From an uncultured Bacillota bacterium (lineage in GTDB: Bacteria > Bacillota_I > Bacilli_A > RFN20 > CAG-826): a DNA stretch of 35,644 nucleotides. Below are positions 1 to 8,250 of the stretch, one piece after another (position 1 is the stretch's first letter; each line of letters begins with the position of its first letter). The stretch is from positions 5,855 through 41,498 of the forward strand of contig CASEFL010000004.1 in the NCBI GenBank assembly GCA_949287245.1, in the 5' to 3' direction. The notes under the pieces were generated by a model. That model saw nothing but the letters and a program-made list of their open reading frames with translations, was not told the DNA's origin and ran no database searches. The position numbers and the translations under genes are program-made.

Positions 1-44
1 CGGCCAATACGCCCAAAGCCGTTAATAGCAAGTTTGATTGACAT
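1..44 (-). CDS. gap: glyceraldehyde-3-phosphate dehydrogenase, N-terminal fragment (cut by window edge)
   Basis: The minus strand reads MSIKLAINGFGRIGR from an ATG at 44-42 and runs off the window edge. This is the canonical start of the NAD-binding Rossmann fold of type I GAPDH (xxINGFGRIGR). The enzyme converts glyceraldehyde-3-phosphate, NAD and phosphate to 1,3-bisphosphoglycerate in cytosolic glycolysis. An AGGAGG Shine-Dalgarno lies at 60-55, 10 nt from the start, and a sigma-A-type promoter stands further upstream. Only 14 codons are visible, so activity and cofactor preference cannot be judged. Confidence 0.93.
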   Translation of the reverse strand, partial: MSIKLAINGFGRIG

Positions 45-77
45 TCGGTGATGTCCTCCTTTTAAAACTGCGTGATT

Positions 78-106
78 ATGTTAGCGCGCACGCGTGAGAA
101 GGTAAA
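78..106 (-). promoter_or_regulatory. sigma-A-type promoter for gap
   Basis: On the minus strand TTTACC (106-101) and TAACAT (83-78) are separated by exactly 17 nt. Each hexamer matches its consensus at 4 of 6 positions. The predicted transcript starts near 71 and carries the AGGAGG of gap. No terminator is seen between the XRE gene stop (138) and this promoter, so read-through from the upstream operon is possible. Confidence 0.6.
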
Positions 107-137
107 GACACTTCTTTGATAACCTCGATTTACCGAT

Positions 138-365
138 TTAGTCTTCTATGCAAAAAGAAAGGAGTTCGAAAAGAGAAATTCCTAAGGCAGAAGATATTTT
201 CTTAAGCATAAGAAAAGTCGGATTCATACGCCCAAGTTCTAATTCTGCAAGATAACTTTTAGAAATTCCTGCAACAAGTGAGAATTCTAATTGAGAAAGA
301 TTTTCTTTTTTTCGAAAATCACGAATCGCTTTCCCTAAACAAATGAGAGACTCATTCTTCTCCAT
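138..365 (-). CDS. small XRE-family helix-turn-helix regulator
   Basis: A 75-residue protein that is almost entirely one HTH_3/XRE DNA-binding domain (about residues 10-68), with the typical pattern LGKAIRDFRKKENLSQLEF, then the recognition-helix segment GISKSYLAELELGR. I start it at the ATG at 365-363, because the minus strand carries GAGGTGG just before it; an in-frame ATG six codons upstream has no such site. The start overlaps the 3' end of whiA by 14 nt, which suggests translational coupling and makes this the last gene of the uvrA-whiA operon. It has no ligand-binding or membrane part. The target is unknown; autoregulation or control of the adjacent gap gene is possible but only inferred. 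Confidence 0.8.
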   Translation of the reverse strand: MEKNESLICLGKAIRDFRKKENLSQLEFSLVAGISKSYLAELELGRMNPTFLMLKKISSALGISLFELLSFCIED

Positions 366-1302
366 CCGACCACCTCTTTTCAAAACTACGAAATAAATGA
401 TTAATGTTGCTTCGCGATACCTTTTCCCCTAGTTCAAGCGACAATTCTTCTGCTAATTCATTTAATGTTGCTTCAGGGTTTTTTAGTCGTAAACGTAACA
501 AAAGACGAAGTTTTTCTTTATTAATGGTGTCAATCCCGTACAAACGATCAAATTCTTTAATGCGTTCCACTTGGCGGGAACCACTTTCTAATGTTTTCCG
601 AAAGTTTGCCGCATCTAAATTAAGCATGCGGTTGTCCATATTGGCAAAATCGCGGTCGATACGAATATTTTCAAAATGAAGACATGCTTTATTCGCGTGA
701 ATCAAAATTAAAAAGTTAGAAACTTGGTCGGCTTTTTTTAAATACACCACATATTGATTTCTACGGGCAGTAATTTTGCTTTCAAAAGGATATCCTGCTT
801 TTTTATTTAAAAGGGAAGATAGCCATTTTGCGTATTCTTCACTATCTGCTTTTAATTCAAGGTGGTAGTTTGGTCTTTTTGGATCGTTGACGGAGCCTCC
901 GGCTAAAAAAGAACCAGATAGATAACTAGCAACTTCCTCTTTATCTTGAATAATCTTATTCGGAAAACGGGGAGAAAAATAATCAATTTCTAAATCGTTT
1001 AAAATTTCATCTACGCGTTCTTCTACTAAAACATGAAACAATGTTTTCCCTCGTAAAGAAGTACTTCTTGAATAAGAAAAGCGTGGAGATAAACCATAAA
1101 GATTTTTCATTGCGCGATAAACGGCTTTTGCCGTAGAGGCAAGTTCAGAATGAATGGAGATGGATAATCTCCCATTTACAAGACGATACGCCCCATTTTC
1201 CCTTGCAAGAGAAGACAAAAAGGCTCTTTCTTCTTTTAAAGATCGAAGATTCTTTCCTACTTCTTCTTTTACTTCTTGTGCAAAGGAAATATGTTCGTTC
1301 AT
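352..1302 (-). CDS. whiA: WhiA-family DNA-binding protein
   Basis: 316 residues, the normal length for WhiA. The N-terminal half is the degenerate LAGLIDADG homing-endonuclease-like fold; its conserved block YLSGSFLAGGSVNDP lies at about residues 127-141. The NMDNRMLNLDAANFRKT stretch (about 221-237) and the C-terminal helix-turn-helix (ATLNELAEELSL... SRSNINHLFRSFEK, about 274-308) are also typical. WhiA is a sporulation regulator in Streptomyces; in Bacillus it affects chromosome segregation and cell division. It usually follows rapZ and yvcK; both are absent here and an unknown 182-residue protein stands upstream instead. Only 1 nt separates it from that gene's stop and its own Shine-Dalgarno is weak, so translation is probably coupled. 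It ends with TGA inside the next gene. Confidence 0.93.
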   Translation of the reverse strand: MNEHISFAQEVKEEVGKNLRSLKEERAFLSSLARENGAYRLVNGRLSISIHSELASTAKAVYRAMKNLYGLSPRFSYSRSTSLRGKTLFHVLVEERVDEILNDLEIDYFSPRFPNKIIQDKEEVASYLSGSFLAGGSVNDPKRPNYHLELKADSEEYAKWLSSLLNKKAGYPFESKITARRNQYVVYLKKADQVSNFLILIHANKACLHFENIRIDRDFANMDNRMLNLDAANFRKTLESGSRQVERIKEFDRLYGIDTINKEKLRLLLRLRLKNPEATLNELAEELSLELGEKVSRSNINHLFRSFEKRWSDGEE

Positions 1303-1303
1303 C

Positions 1304-1852
1304 TTATTCTTGCCACTCTACATCAAAAGAATACGAAAAATATTTTAAAAGACTTTCTTTAAAAGAGGAGCAGTCTTTTCCTTCCACAGGAGAAAAAGAA
1401 ATCAAAATGGTTGGATTTTCTTCTCGTATCCTAATGAGATAATCATCTAAAAATCGAATCAAGGGTGAAGAAAGAAGACTCTTTTCCGATAAAGAGAAAT
1501 AAGGAGAAATATCTAACACGACTTTATCATGGATTTGAAAAGAAAAAATTACTCTTGTTCGTAAAGAGGAAAACAAATAAGAACGGATTTTCTTTTCATT
1601 TTCTTTAGGGGAGGAAGAAAGAGAAAGAACATCTTGCCCATATGCATCCTTACTAAGAAGAAGGGAGTATGTGTAATCTTCTTTTAACGTGTTTTTTTCT
1701 TCTCCTAAGAAAAAAGCATTTTCCTCTTCTTGAAAAATCCACTTTTCTTTTCTTTTTTCTTTTAACTCCTTTGCTAAATGAAGAAAAAAGTCTTTATATT
1801 CCTCTTTTAAAGAAGAAGAAAGAAAGCGAAATTCATGAAAGAGAAACGCCAT
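1304..1852 (-). CDS. hypothetical protein between trxB and whiA
   Basis: 182 residues that I do not recognise. It has no signal peptide, no membrane segment and no cysteine motif. The protein is rich in Lys, Glu, Phe and Ser, with an amphipathic helical N-terminal third (about residues 10-50) and a more beta-like remainder. It has no P-loop and no RapZ C-terminal motif, so I cannot call it a RapZ or YvcK remnant although it occupies their usual place beside whiA. The start is supported by GGGAAGG about 7 nt before the ATG. It begins 1 nt after the trxB-like gene and ends 1 nt before whiA, so it is surely co-transcribed and probably real. Function unknown. Confidence 0.7.
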   Translation of the reverse strand: MAFLFHEFRFLSSSLKEEYKDFFLHLAKELKEKRKEKWIFQEEENAFFLGEEKNTLKEDYTYSLLLSKDAYGQDVLSLSSSPKENEKKIRSYLFSSLRTRVIFSFQIHDKVVLDISPYFSLSEKSLLSSPLIRFLDDYLIRIREENPTILISFSPVEGKDCSSFKESLLKYFSYSFDVEWQE

Positions 1853-1853
1853 A

Positions 1854-2753
1854 TTATTTCCTTCCCTTTAAATACGAACGGATGACATTGGAAACAGAGG
1901 CTCCATCATAAGTTGCCGTGACCACTTGTCGAAAAGAAGATACACGAACATCACCAATCGCAAATAACCCAGGAATCTTACTCATAAAATGCGCATCAAC
2001 AGGAATAAAACCTTTTTCAAGCTCTAAAGGCAAAGAAGATAAAAATTGCGTTGCAGATTTTGCACCTAAAAGAGGGAATATTGCCGAACAAGAAAGAGTA
2101 AGAGTTTGATTTTTCGTTTCTACGAGAATTGACTCCACATGATTTTCTCCAAGAATTTCTTTTACTTCCCCTTGAATAATTTCCACATTATCAAAAGAAA
2201 GAAGGGCTTTTTGCAGGGAATTTTCTTCTAACTCACTAGGAGAGATGACGTATAAAGTTTCAACAAGTGGGGCTAAATATAGCGCCTCTTCTAACGCCTT
2301 TTCTCCTTTTCCATATAAGGCGACTTTTTTCTTTTGATATAAAGGGCCATCGCATGTTGCACAATAACTCACCCCTTTATGCAAAAATTGTTTCTCCCCT
2401 TTCGTTTGAGGAATATTCGTTAAGCCTGTTGCTACAACGACAACTTTTGCTTGATACGACTTCATTTGACCATTAATCATAAATTCATCGCCTTCTTTTT
2501 GAATCGATTGAATTTCTTCAAAGGTAACCTCAATCCCTAGTTTTGTTAATTGTTCGACCATTTTTAAGGCTAAATCAACACCAGGTCCTGAAGGAAAGCC
2601 AGGATAATTTTCTAAGGAGGCTATTTCTAAAAGTTTTCCTCCCGGCGCTCCCTTATCAAATAAAAGAAAAGAAATTCCTGCTCTTTTTAAATATAAAGCA
2701 AGAGAAATTCCTGCAGGGCCAGCCCCAACAATAACAACATCACTTTTGTTCAT
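1854..2753 (-). CDS. trxB: thioredoxin-reductase-like flavoprotein with degenerate NADPH site
   Basis: 299 residues, slightly shorter than typical TrxB (about 305-320). The FAD-binding motif GAGPAG lies at residues 10-15, the redox-active CATC disulfide at 131-134, and the second FAD block GLFAIGDVR at about 262-270 followed by the RQVVTATYDGA segment. The family passes electrons to the thioredoxin disulfide. The NADPH domain is unusual. Where most TrxB have GGGDSAxEEA this protein has YGKGEKALEEA (147-157), and the HRRxxxR motif that grips the NADPH phosphate is replaced by YVISPSEL (168-175). It may use another donor, such as ferredoxin or NADH. Its ATG overlaps the TGA of the HAD gene (ATGA), indicating coupling. 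The flavoprotein call is firm; the donor is open. Confidence 0.88.
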   Translation of the reverse strand: MNKSDVVIVGAGPAGISLALYLKRAGISFLLFDKGAPGGKLLEIASLENYPGFPSGPGVDLALKMVEQLTKLGIEVTFEEIQSIQKEGDEFMINGQMKSYQAKVVVVATGLTNIPQTKGEKQFLHKGVSYCATCDGPLYQKKKVALYGKGEKALEEALYLAPLVETLYVISPSELEENSLQKALLSFDNVEIIQGEVKEILGENHVESILVETKNQTLTLSCSAIFPLLGAKSATQFLSSLPLELEKGFIPVDAHFMSKIPGLFAIGDVRVSSFRQVVTATYDGASVSNVIRSYLKGRK

Positions 2754-3385
2754 AATCCTAATTTATCAAAGAAATTCTCATATGAGGTAAGAAAATGCTC
2801 TGCAGCAATATCTTTTTTCTTTCTTCTGCTCCCCCAGGAGCATAAAACAAAAGATACTCCAACATTTTTTGCCGTTTCTGCATCATATTCCGTATCCCCG
2901 ATATATAAGACTTCTTCTTTCTTTAAGGAAAATTGTTCTAATAAACGATAAATTCCTTCTGGATTAGGTTTAGGAGAAACATCCCCTCCTCCGATCACTG
3001 CATCAAAAAGATTATCCATATGCAAAAGATGCAGGGCTTTAAGCGCTAGATCATGCTGCTTATTGGTATGAACGGCTAAAAAATATCCACGCTTTTTTGC
3101 TTCTTTTAAAGTCATAAAACAATAAGGATAACTCGTCAAATATTGTTCATAAAAGGAGGAAGAGATTTTACAAAAAGAAGAAAAACTTTCTTCAATGGAA
3201 AGATGAGGAAATTCCTTTTTTAAAGATTCACGAATCGGTGGACCAGAGAAAAAGAGAATATCCTCCAAATGAGGCTTTTTCTTTGGCGCATAAAGACGAT
3301 AAAGCTCAACCCAAGATAAAACAAGCAACAAATCGGTATCCGCGATGGTACCATCCATATCAAAGATGAGGAGTTTCTTCATCAT
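2750..3385 (-). CDS. HAD-superfamily phosphatase (PpaX/phosphoglycolate-phosphatase-like)
   Basis: About 211 residues with all HAD signatures: the nucleophile motif DMDGTIADTD at about residues 9-18, the Thr motif VHTNK in the middle, the Lys in SPKPNP, and the acidic motif GDTEYDAETAKN. A helical cap sits between motifs I and II, as in the Gph/PpaX subfamily. These enzymes hydrolyse phosphoglycolate or pyrophosphate. In Bacillus, ppaX follows lgt as here, which favours a pyrophosphatase-like role, but substrate cannot be read from sequence. I take one of two adjacent ATGs at 3385 or 3382. A longer in-frame extension back to 3529 would be a hydrophobic shadow of lgt. The start lies 23-26 nt inside the 3' end of lgt, and the stop overlaps trxB, so all three are translationally linked. 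Confidence 0.87.
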   Translation of the reverse strand: MMKKLLIFDMDGTIADTDLLLVLSWVELYRLYAPKKKPHLEDILFFSGPPIRESLKKEFPHLSIEESFSSFCKISSSFYEQYLTSYPYCFMTLKEAKKRGYFLAVHTNKQHDLALKALHLLHMDNLFDAVIGGGDVSPKPNPEGIYRLLEQFSLKKEEVLYIGDTEYDAETAKNVGVSFVLCSWGSRRKKKDIAAEHFLTSYENFFDKLGL

Positions 3386-5252
3386 GAATACTTTCTTCTT
3401 CGCTTTTCTTAATTGAGTGAGAAACGGGCTTCTTTTTCTTATGCTGATGATAAAAATGCTCTCCTGTGTTCCATAAAAGAACACCAGTTGGAAGAAAGGA
3501 AATAGCCAAAAGAAGCGCCATAATGGCAAAGCCGTAAGACAAATTAAAATTTACTTTGCTCATATCTTCCGTTCCAATTGCACTTATTCCGCCATTCCCT
3601 GTTGCCGTAAAAAGAAGAAGGGCACTTAAAAGAGCGCAAACACTGCTCCCATATAAGAAATAAATCCCTATTTTTTCTTTCTTTTTCCCAACAAGTATTA
3701 AGGAAATAACAGAGAAAATAAGGGTCAAAAGAGCGAAAATCCAGGCCGCTAAATCGCCAGGTGCACGGGAAGAAAAGATAATCTGATAACCCATGTAATT
3801 TGCCAAAATTTCATTGGATCCTTTTGTTGCTGTTAAAGAGGTAGCAAAAGGCAAGAAAAGAGAAATAAAGGCAAATAGAAGGCTAATGAAAGGGAAAGGA
3901 AGCAGGGATTTCTTTTCCTTTTGGTGATCATAAAGATGGAAACACAAAATAATCCCAAGCCCAATTAAAATGTAGGCAAGAGAATTAATGACACTCCAAG
4001 CATTGTCGGTACCCATATTAAAGGCGGTATCGCGCAATGGTTCCATAATCGAACGAACAATGCCGTACCAAATAAAATAGGCACCGGCAACATCTCCTCT
4101 TCTCCGCCATTTTAAAAGAAGTTTTCCAACAACCACATAAAGGAAGAAGAAACCAACAATGGATAAAATAGCTTCAATTAAAAACAAAGGAACATGAATT
4201 TCTCCAGGACTTAAAAACCCAGAACCATTATTTTGCCCCATTTGGGCTAATAGCCAAGAAGGAAGGAATCTCCAACCATCAACGGACACGACTTGACCAT
4301 ATACTTCACAGTTAAAGAAATTCCCAATTCTACCAATGGCTTGCGCTAATAAAATAGTAGGAACAATGATATCAATTCCCCAACGAATATCGACTTTTGG
4401 TTGCAATAAACGCGCCGCAATTACCCCACCAACAATGCCAAAGGCAGCACCACCTAAGATTGTTAATCCTCCATCCCAAATGGCAAACATTTGCGTCCAA
4501 TCTGCGTTTGCAAATTCCCGTTCATAATTCCCAACAACATACCACACTCTTGCCCCAATAATTCCACAAAGGAAACCAATGATGGCGATTAAATCAAGCA
4601 TCCCATGACGACCATATTTTTTATAAAAATAATGATCACTAATCCAATAACAAACAAAAACACCAAAAACAATAAAAATGCCATAGAAAGCAACATGCAC
4701 ACCATTGCCATAGGAATGCGTATGGGCAGTAACAAAACCGGGATTATCTCCGCCAAGAACAAATCCAGAAATCAAAGGATAATCCATATAGGGTCCATAA
4801 GAGTTCGTAAATAAAAGAAAACTTAACACTGCTAGAGGAATCGACCCATATAAAAGCCATGAATTAAGTCGTTTGCTCTTATCCTCCCACTCTTCTTTTT
4901 TAAAGTGAAGATAGAAGTTTCCCCATAAAAGCGCAAAAGATAAGGCAAAGACGAAAGAGAAAAGCAAGGCAAGAGAAAGGTTTAAAGCGTAATTCACACT
5001 TTCCCCTGCAAAAACCGTGTTTTCTTTCCAATTTTCAATTTTTGCCCAGTCAGGATTGGCCAAAAATAAGGCGAGGTTACAAAGTAGAAAACCAACAGAA
5101 ATTCCTATAAGCCCAGCAAGAAGAAAAATCATTTCTTTTTTCTTAGGAAATGTAGTCTCTTTTGTATGGGCATAACGATATAACCCAAATCCATAAGAAA
5201 TTACGCCTCCTACAAGGAGAAGTAAGGCAAAAACAAGGCAACAAATATCCAT
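3360..5252 (-). CDS. lgt: prolipoprotein diacylglyceryl transferase, long form
   Basis: 630 residues, more than twice the usual 260-300. The Lgt core spans about residues 175-440. It has HTHSYGNGVHVAFYGIF near its start, the signature GRIGNFFNCEVYG at 307-319 and a catalytic-type RSIMEPLRD at 400-408. The enzyme moves diacylglycerol from phosphatidylglycerol to the lipobox cysteine of prelipoproteins in the membrane. Extra hydrophobic segments flank the core: about four before it (1-160) and about four after it (450-595), then a charged His/Lys/Glu-rich tail. Its substrates include the five lipoproteins in this window. It starts 33 nt after the uvrA stop. Just before the ATG, GGGAG can pair with CTCCC, which may mask the ribosome site. 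Confidence 0.92.
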   Translation of the reverse strand: MDICCLVFALLLLVGGVISYGFGLYRYAHTKETTFPKKKEMIFLLAGLIGISVGFLLCNLALFLANPDWAKIENWKENTVFAGESVNYALNLSLALLFSFVFALSFALLWGNFYLHFKKEEWEDKSKRLNSWLLYGSIPLAVLSFLLFTNSYGPYMDYPLISGFVLGGDNPGFVTAHTHSYGNGVHVAFYGIFIVFGVFVCYWISDHYFYKKYGRHGMLDLIAIIGFLCGIIGARVWYVVGNYEREFANADWTQMFAIWDGGLTILGGAAFGIVGGVIAARLLQPKVDIRWGIDIIVPTILLAQAIGRIGNFFNCEVYGQVVSVDGWRFLPSWLLAQMGQNNGSGFLSPGEIHVPLFLIEAILSIVGFFFLYVVVGKLLLKWRRRGDVAGAYFIWYGIVRSIMEPLRDTAFNMGTDNAWSVINSLAYILIGLGIILCFHLYDHQKEKKSLLPFPFISLLFAFISLFLPFATSLTATKGSNEILANYMGYQIIFSSRAPGDLAAWIFALLTLIFSVISLILVGKKKEKIGIYFLYGSSVCALLSALLLFTATGNGGISAIGTEDMSKVNFNLSYGFAIMALLLAISFLPTGVLLWNTGEHFYHQHKKKKPVSHSIKKSEEESIHDEETPHL

Positions 5253-5285
5253 GGGGAGGATTTTACTCCCTTTTTCTTTATCTTC

Positions 5286-8126
5286 CTATTCTCTTTCTAA
5301 TACTTTTCGAAGATAAATGCCAGTAAAACTCTTTTCTTCTTTTGCCACCTCTTCTGGCGTACCAGAAATTAGAATTTCTCCTCCTTTATCCCCACCTTCT
5401 GGTCCTAAATCGATAATCCAATCCGCTACTTTAATAATGTCTAAGTTATGTTCAATAACGACAACGGTTTCTCCTTGGTCCACTAGTTTTTGTAAAACTT
5501 TGATAAGACGCGAAACATCATCAATATGTAAACCTGTCGTAGGTTCATCAATTAAATAAATCGATTTCCCTGTTGGTCGACGTTGAAGCTCATTAGCAAG
5601 TTTAACGCGTTCTGCTTCCCCACCAGATAAAGTCGTTGCCGGTTGGCCAAGCTTAATATAACCCAAACCAACATCATATAAAGTTTGTAAACGACGTGCG
5701 ATTTGCGGGCGATTTTCAAAAAATTTGAGCGCTTCTTCCACACGCATTTCTAAAACATCATAAATATTTTTCCCGCGATACGTGCATTCTAAAGTCTCAC
5801 GATTATATCTTTTTCCTTCACATTCATCGCATTTTACATACACATCTGGAAGAAAGTTCATTGGGATATAAACAACACCCGCTCCTTGGCACTTTTCGCA
5901 TCGCCCTCCAGGGATATTAAAGGAAAATCGTCCTTTTTCATAACCACGAGCACGAGCTTCCGGAGTTTCAGCAAATAAGGCGCGGATATCATCAAATAAC
6001 TTAATATAGGTCGCAGGATTGCTTCTTGGTGTTCGCCCAATGGGATCTTGTGTTACACGAATCACACGGTCTAAATATTTTAATCCCGAAATACTTTCAT
6101 AAGACCCTGGCGTTTCATCCGCACCATTAAGCTTTTGGGCAAGAATTTTCCCTAATGTTTCGTTAATTAAAGAGCTTTTTCCTGAACCAGATACACCAGT
6201 AATGGCAATGAATTTCCCTAAGGGCAAAGTTAGGGTTACGTTTTTTAAGTTATGACAGGTGCAGCCTTTTAAGGTTAAAAAATTTCCGTTCCCTTTTCTT
6301 CTTTCCTTAGGAACTTCAATTTTCATCTTCCCAGATAAATAAGCGCCTGTAACAGAAGAGGGCGTATTTTCAATGTCTTCTAATGTTCCTGTCGCCACCA
6401 CTTCGCCCCCGTGGATACCAGCTCCAGGACCAATATCTACAATATAATCCGCCGCGCGGATGGTTTCTTCATCGTGTTCTACGACAATAAGAGTATTTCC
6501 TAAATCGCGCATTTCTTTCATCGTTTCAATTAACCGTTCCCCATCTCGTTGATGAAGACCGATAGAGGGTTCATCAAGAACATAAAGAACACCGGATAAC
6601 CTAGACCCAATTTGGGTGGCCAAGCGAATCCGTTGACTTTCTCCCCCAGATAAAGTCATTGCCATTCTCGATAAAGTTAAATAATCTAAACCGACATTTA
6701 AAAGAAATTCTGTTCTTGAAGTAATTTCTTTAATTACCATGGAAGCAATATGTGCTTCATTCTCGCTTAATTTCTTTTCCGTTTCTTTTAACCAAAGGAG
6801 AAATTTATCAATGGATAAAGAGGTTGCTTCATAAATATTTAAACCATTAACTTGAACCGCTAAAGCTTCCTTAGATAATCTTGCCCCATGACAAGTATGG
6901 CAAATTTCATCATGCATAAATGATTCATAATAAGGAAGCATCCAAGGAGAAGTAGATTCTTGATATAAACGTTCAATTTTATCTTGAATGCCTTCTACTT
7001 TTCCTAGGCGTTTGGTTACATTTCCGCTTGAAGAAACCAATTCCCGGGGCAACGCTTTCTCCGATCCATGCAAAATCAAATCCACTTGTTTCTTCGTTAG
7101 TTTTTCAAAAGGAACATCCAAAGGAATTTGATAATATGACAAAAGATAGGCAAAATCTTGCCATTCTAAATTCGAAGTTCCAACAGTGTTTTTAAAATAA
7201 CGAATCGCGCCTTCTTGAATGCTTTTGCTCATATCAGGAACAAGAGCCTTTAAAGAGACACTACGAGATATACCTAAACCTTTGCAGGTAGGGCAATATC
7301 CAAGAGGAGCGTTAAAAGAAAATAGACGTGGCTCGAGTTTGGGAATCGAAAAACCACAAATCGGACAAGTATGATGTGAAGAAAGAATTCTTTCTTCCTC
7401 ACCTGCAAGAAAAGTTAAATATCCATGACCTAAATCAAGAGCTAATTCCACATCTCCTGCTAAACGCGCACGGACCCCTTCTTTTAAAATGAAACGGTCA
7501 ATAACAATATCAATGTCGTGACGTTTATTCTTATCTAAAGGAGCTAAATCCGAAATTAAAGTAATTTCTCCATCGACTCTAATCCGTTCAAAACCTTTTG
7601 AACGAATCGTTTGTAAAGCCTCTTCCTGTCGTCCTTTCTCGTGGCGGACAAAAGGTGCAAATATTAAGACCTTCGTCCCAAGAGGATAACTTAAGATGAG
7701 ATCCGTCATTGCTACAGGAGAAAAAGAAACAATAGGGACATGATGTTCTCTACAATAAGGAACGCCAATTCTCGCATATAAAAGACGAAGAAAATCATAA
7801 ATCTCTGTTACAGTCCCAACAGTTGACCGCGGGTTATGTGAGGTTGTTTTTTGGTCAATAGAAATGGCGGGAGATAACCCTTCAATGGAATCTACATCCG
7901 GCTTTTCCATTCCCCCTAAAAATTGCCTTGCATAAGGAGATAAAGATTCAACATATCTTCTTTGTCCTTCCGCATAAATGGTATCAAAAGCTAAAGTGCT
8001 TTTTCCTGAGCCAGATAAACCCGTAAAAACAGTAAAAGATTCTTTAGGAATAGATAAAGAAATATTTTTTAAATTGTTTTCTCTTGCCCCATTAATAAGA
8101 ATAAATTTACGACTATCATTTTCCAT
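5286..8126 (-). CDS. uvrA: excinuclease ABC subunit A
   Basis: 946 residues, full length for UvrA, the damage-sensing ATPase dimer that loads UvrB in nucleotide excision repair. Visible motifs are Walker A GLSGSGKST at 36-44 and GVSGSGKSS near 640, ABC signatures LSGGESQRI near 493 and LSGGEAERV near 833, zinc cysteine pairs CPIC/CPTC near 253-280 and CEKC/CDEC near 743-768, and Walker B segments VLDEPSIGLH and LIDEPTTGLH. Nothing is missing. It is the first gene of the minus-strand operon. A TATAAT lies 7 nt before the ATG with no room for a Shine-Dalgarno, so the mRNA is probably leaderless. Confidence 0.97.
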   Translation of the reverse strand: MENDSRKFILINGARENNLKNISLSIPKESFTVFTGLSGSGKSTLAFDTIYAEGQRRYVESLSPYARQFLGGMEKPDVDSIEGLSPAISIDQKTTSHNPRSTVGTVTEIYDFLRLLYARIGVPYCREHHVPIVSFSPVAMTDLILSYPLGTKVLIFAPFVRHEKGRQEEALQTIRSKGFERIRVDGEITLISDLAPLDKNKRHDIDIVIDRFILKEGVRARLAGDVELALDLGHGYLTFLAGEEERILSSHHTCPICGFSIPKLEPRLFSFNAPLGYCPTCKGLGISRSVSLKALVPDMSKSIQEGAIRYFKNTVGTSNLEWQDFAYLLSYYQIPLDVPFEKLTKKQVDLILHGSEKALPRELVSSSGNVTKRLGKVEGIQDKIERLYQESTSPWMLPYYESFMHDEICHTCHGARLSKEALAVQVNGLNIYEATSLSIDKFLLWLKETEKKLSENEAHIASMVIKEITSRTEFLLNVGLDYLTLSRMAMTLSGGESQRIRLATQIGSRLSGVLYVLDEPSIGLHQRDGERLIETMKEMRDLGNTLIVVEHDEETIRAADYIVDIGPGAGIHGGEVVATGTLEDIENTPSSVTGAYLSGKMKIEVPKERRKGNGNFLTLKGCTCHNLKNVTLTLPLGKFIAITGVSGSGKSSLINETLGKILAQKLNGADETPGSYESISGLKYLDRVIRVTQDPIGRTPRSNPATYIKLFDDIRALFAETPEARARGYEKGRFSFNIPGGRCEKCQGAGVVYIPMNFLPDVYVKCDECEGKRYNRETLECTYRGKNIYDVLEMRVEEALKFFENRPQIARRLQTLYDVGLGYIKLGQPATTLSGGEAERVKLANELQRRPTGKSIYLIDEPTTGLHIDDVSRLIKVLQKLVDQGETVVVIEHNLDIIKVADWIIDLGPEGGDKGGEILISGTPEEVAKEEKSFTGIYLRKVLERE

Positions 8127-8133
8127 AGTTAAG

Positions 8134-8139
8134 ATTATA
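8134..8139 (-). promoter_or_regulatory. -10 box of a probable leaderless promoter for uvrA
   Basis: The minus strand has a perfect TATAAT, then 7 nt, then the uvrA ATG at 8126. A transcript starting 7-8 nt after the -10 box would begin at or next to the start codon. No purine-rich ribosome site is present in the gap. The -35 region is poor (AT-rich, no TTGACA). The same 7-nt spacing occurs before the first RDD gene at 31636. Confidence 0.6.
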
Positions 8140-8234
8140 CATAACTCATGATTTAAAAATGGAAGAAAGCCCTTTTAAAGCAAAAAAGTAAATGCCTTCT
8201 TCTAACAAAATATAGATATCTTAAAAGAAGAGAG

Positions 8235-8240
8235 TATACT
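8235..8240 (+). promoter_or_regulatory. -10 box for tRNA-Pro
   Basis: TATACT lies 10 nt before the mature 5' end of tRNA-Pro, the normal place for a tRNA promoter -10 box. I do not see a convincing -35 hexamer at 16-18 nt. Confidence 0.45.
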
Positions 8241-8250
8241 AACGCCGCAT

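Noticed and set aside
3386-3529. Longer N-terminus for the HAD phosphatase
   Set aside because: The extra 48 residues are a frame-shadow of lgt; the tandem ATG right before KKLLIFDMDGT is the better start.
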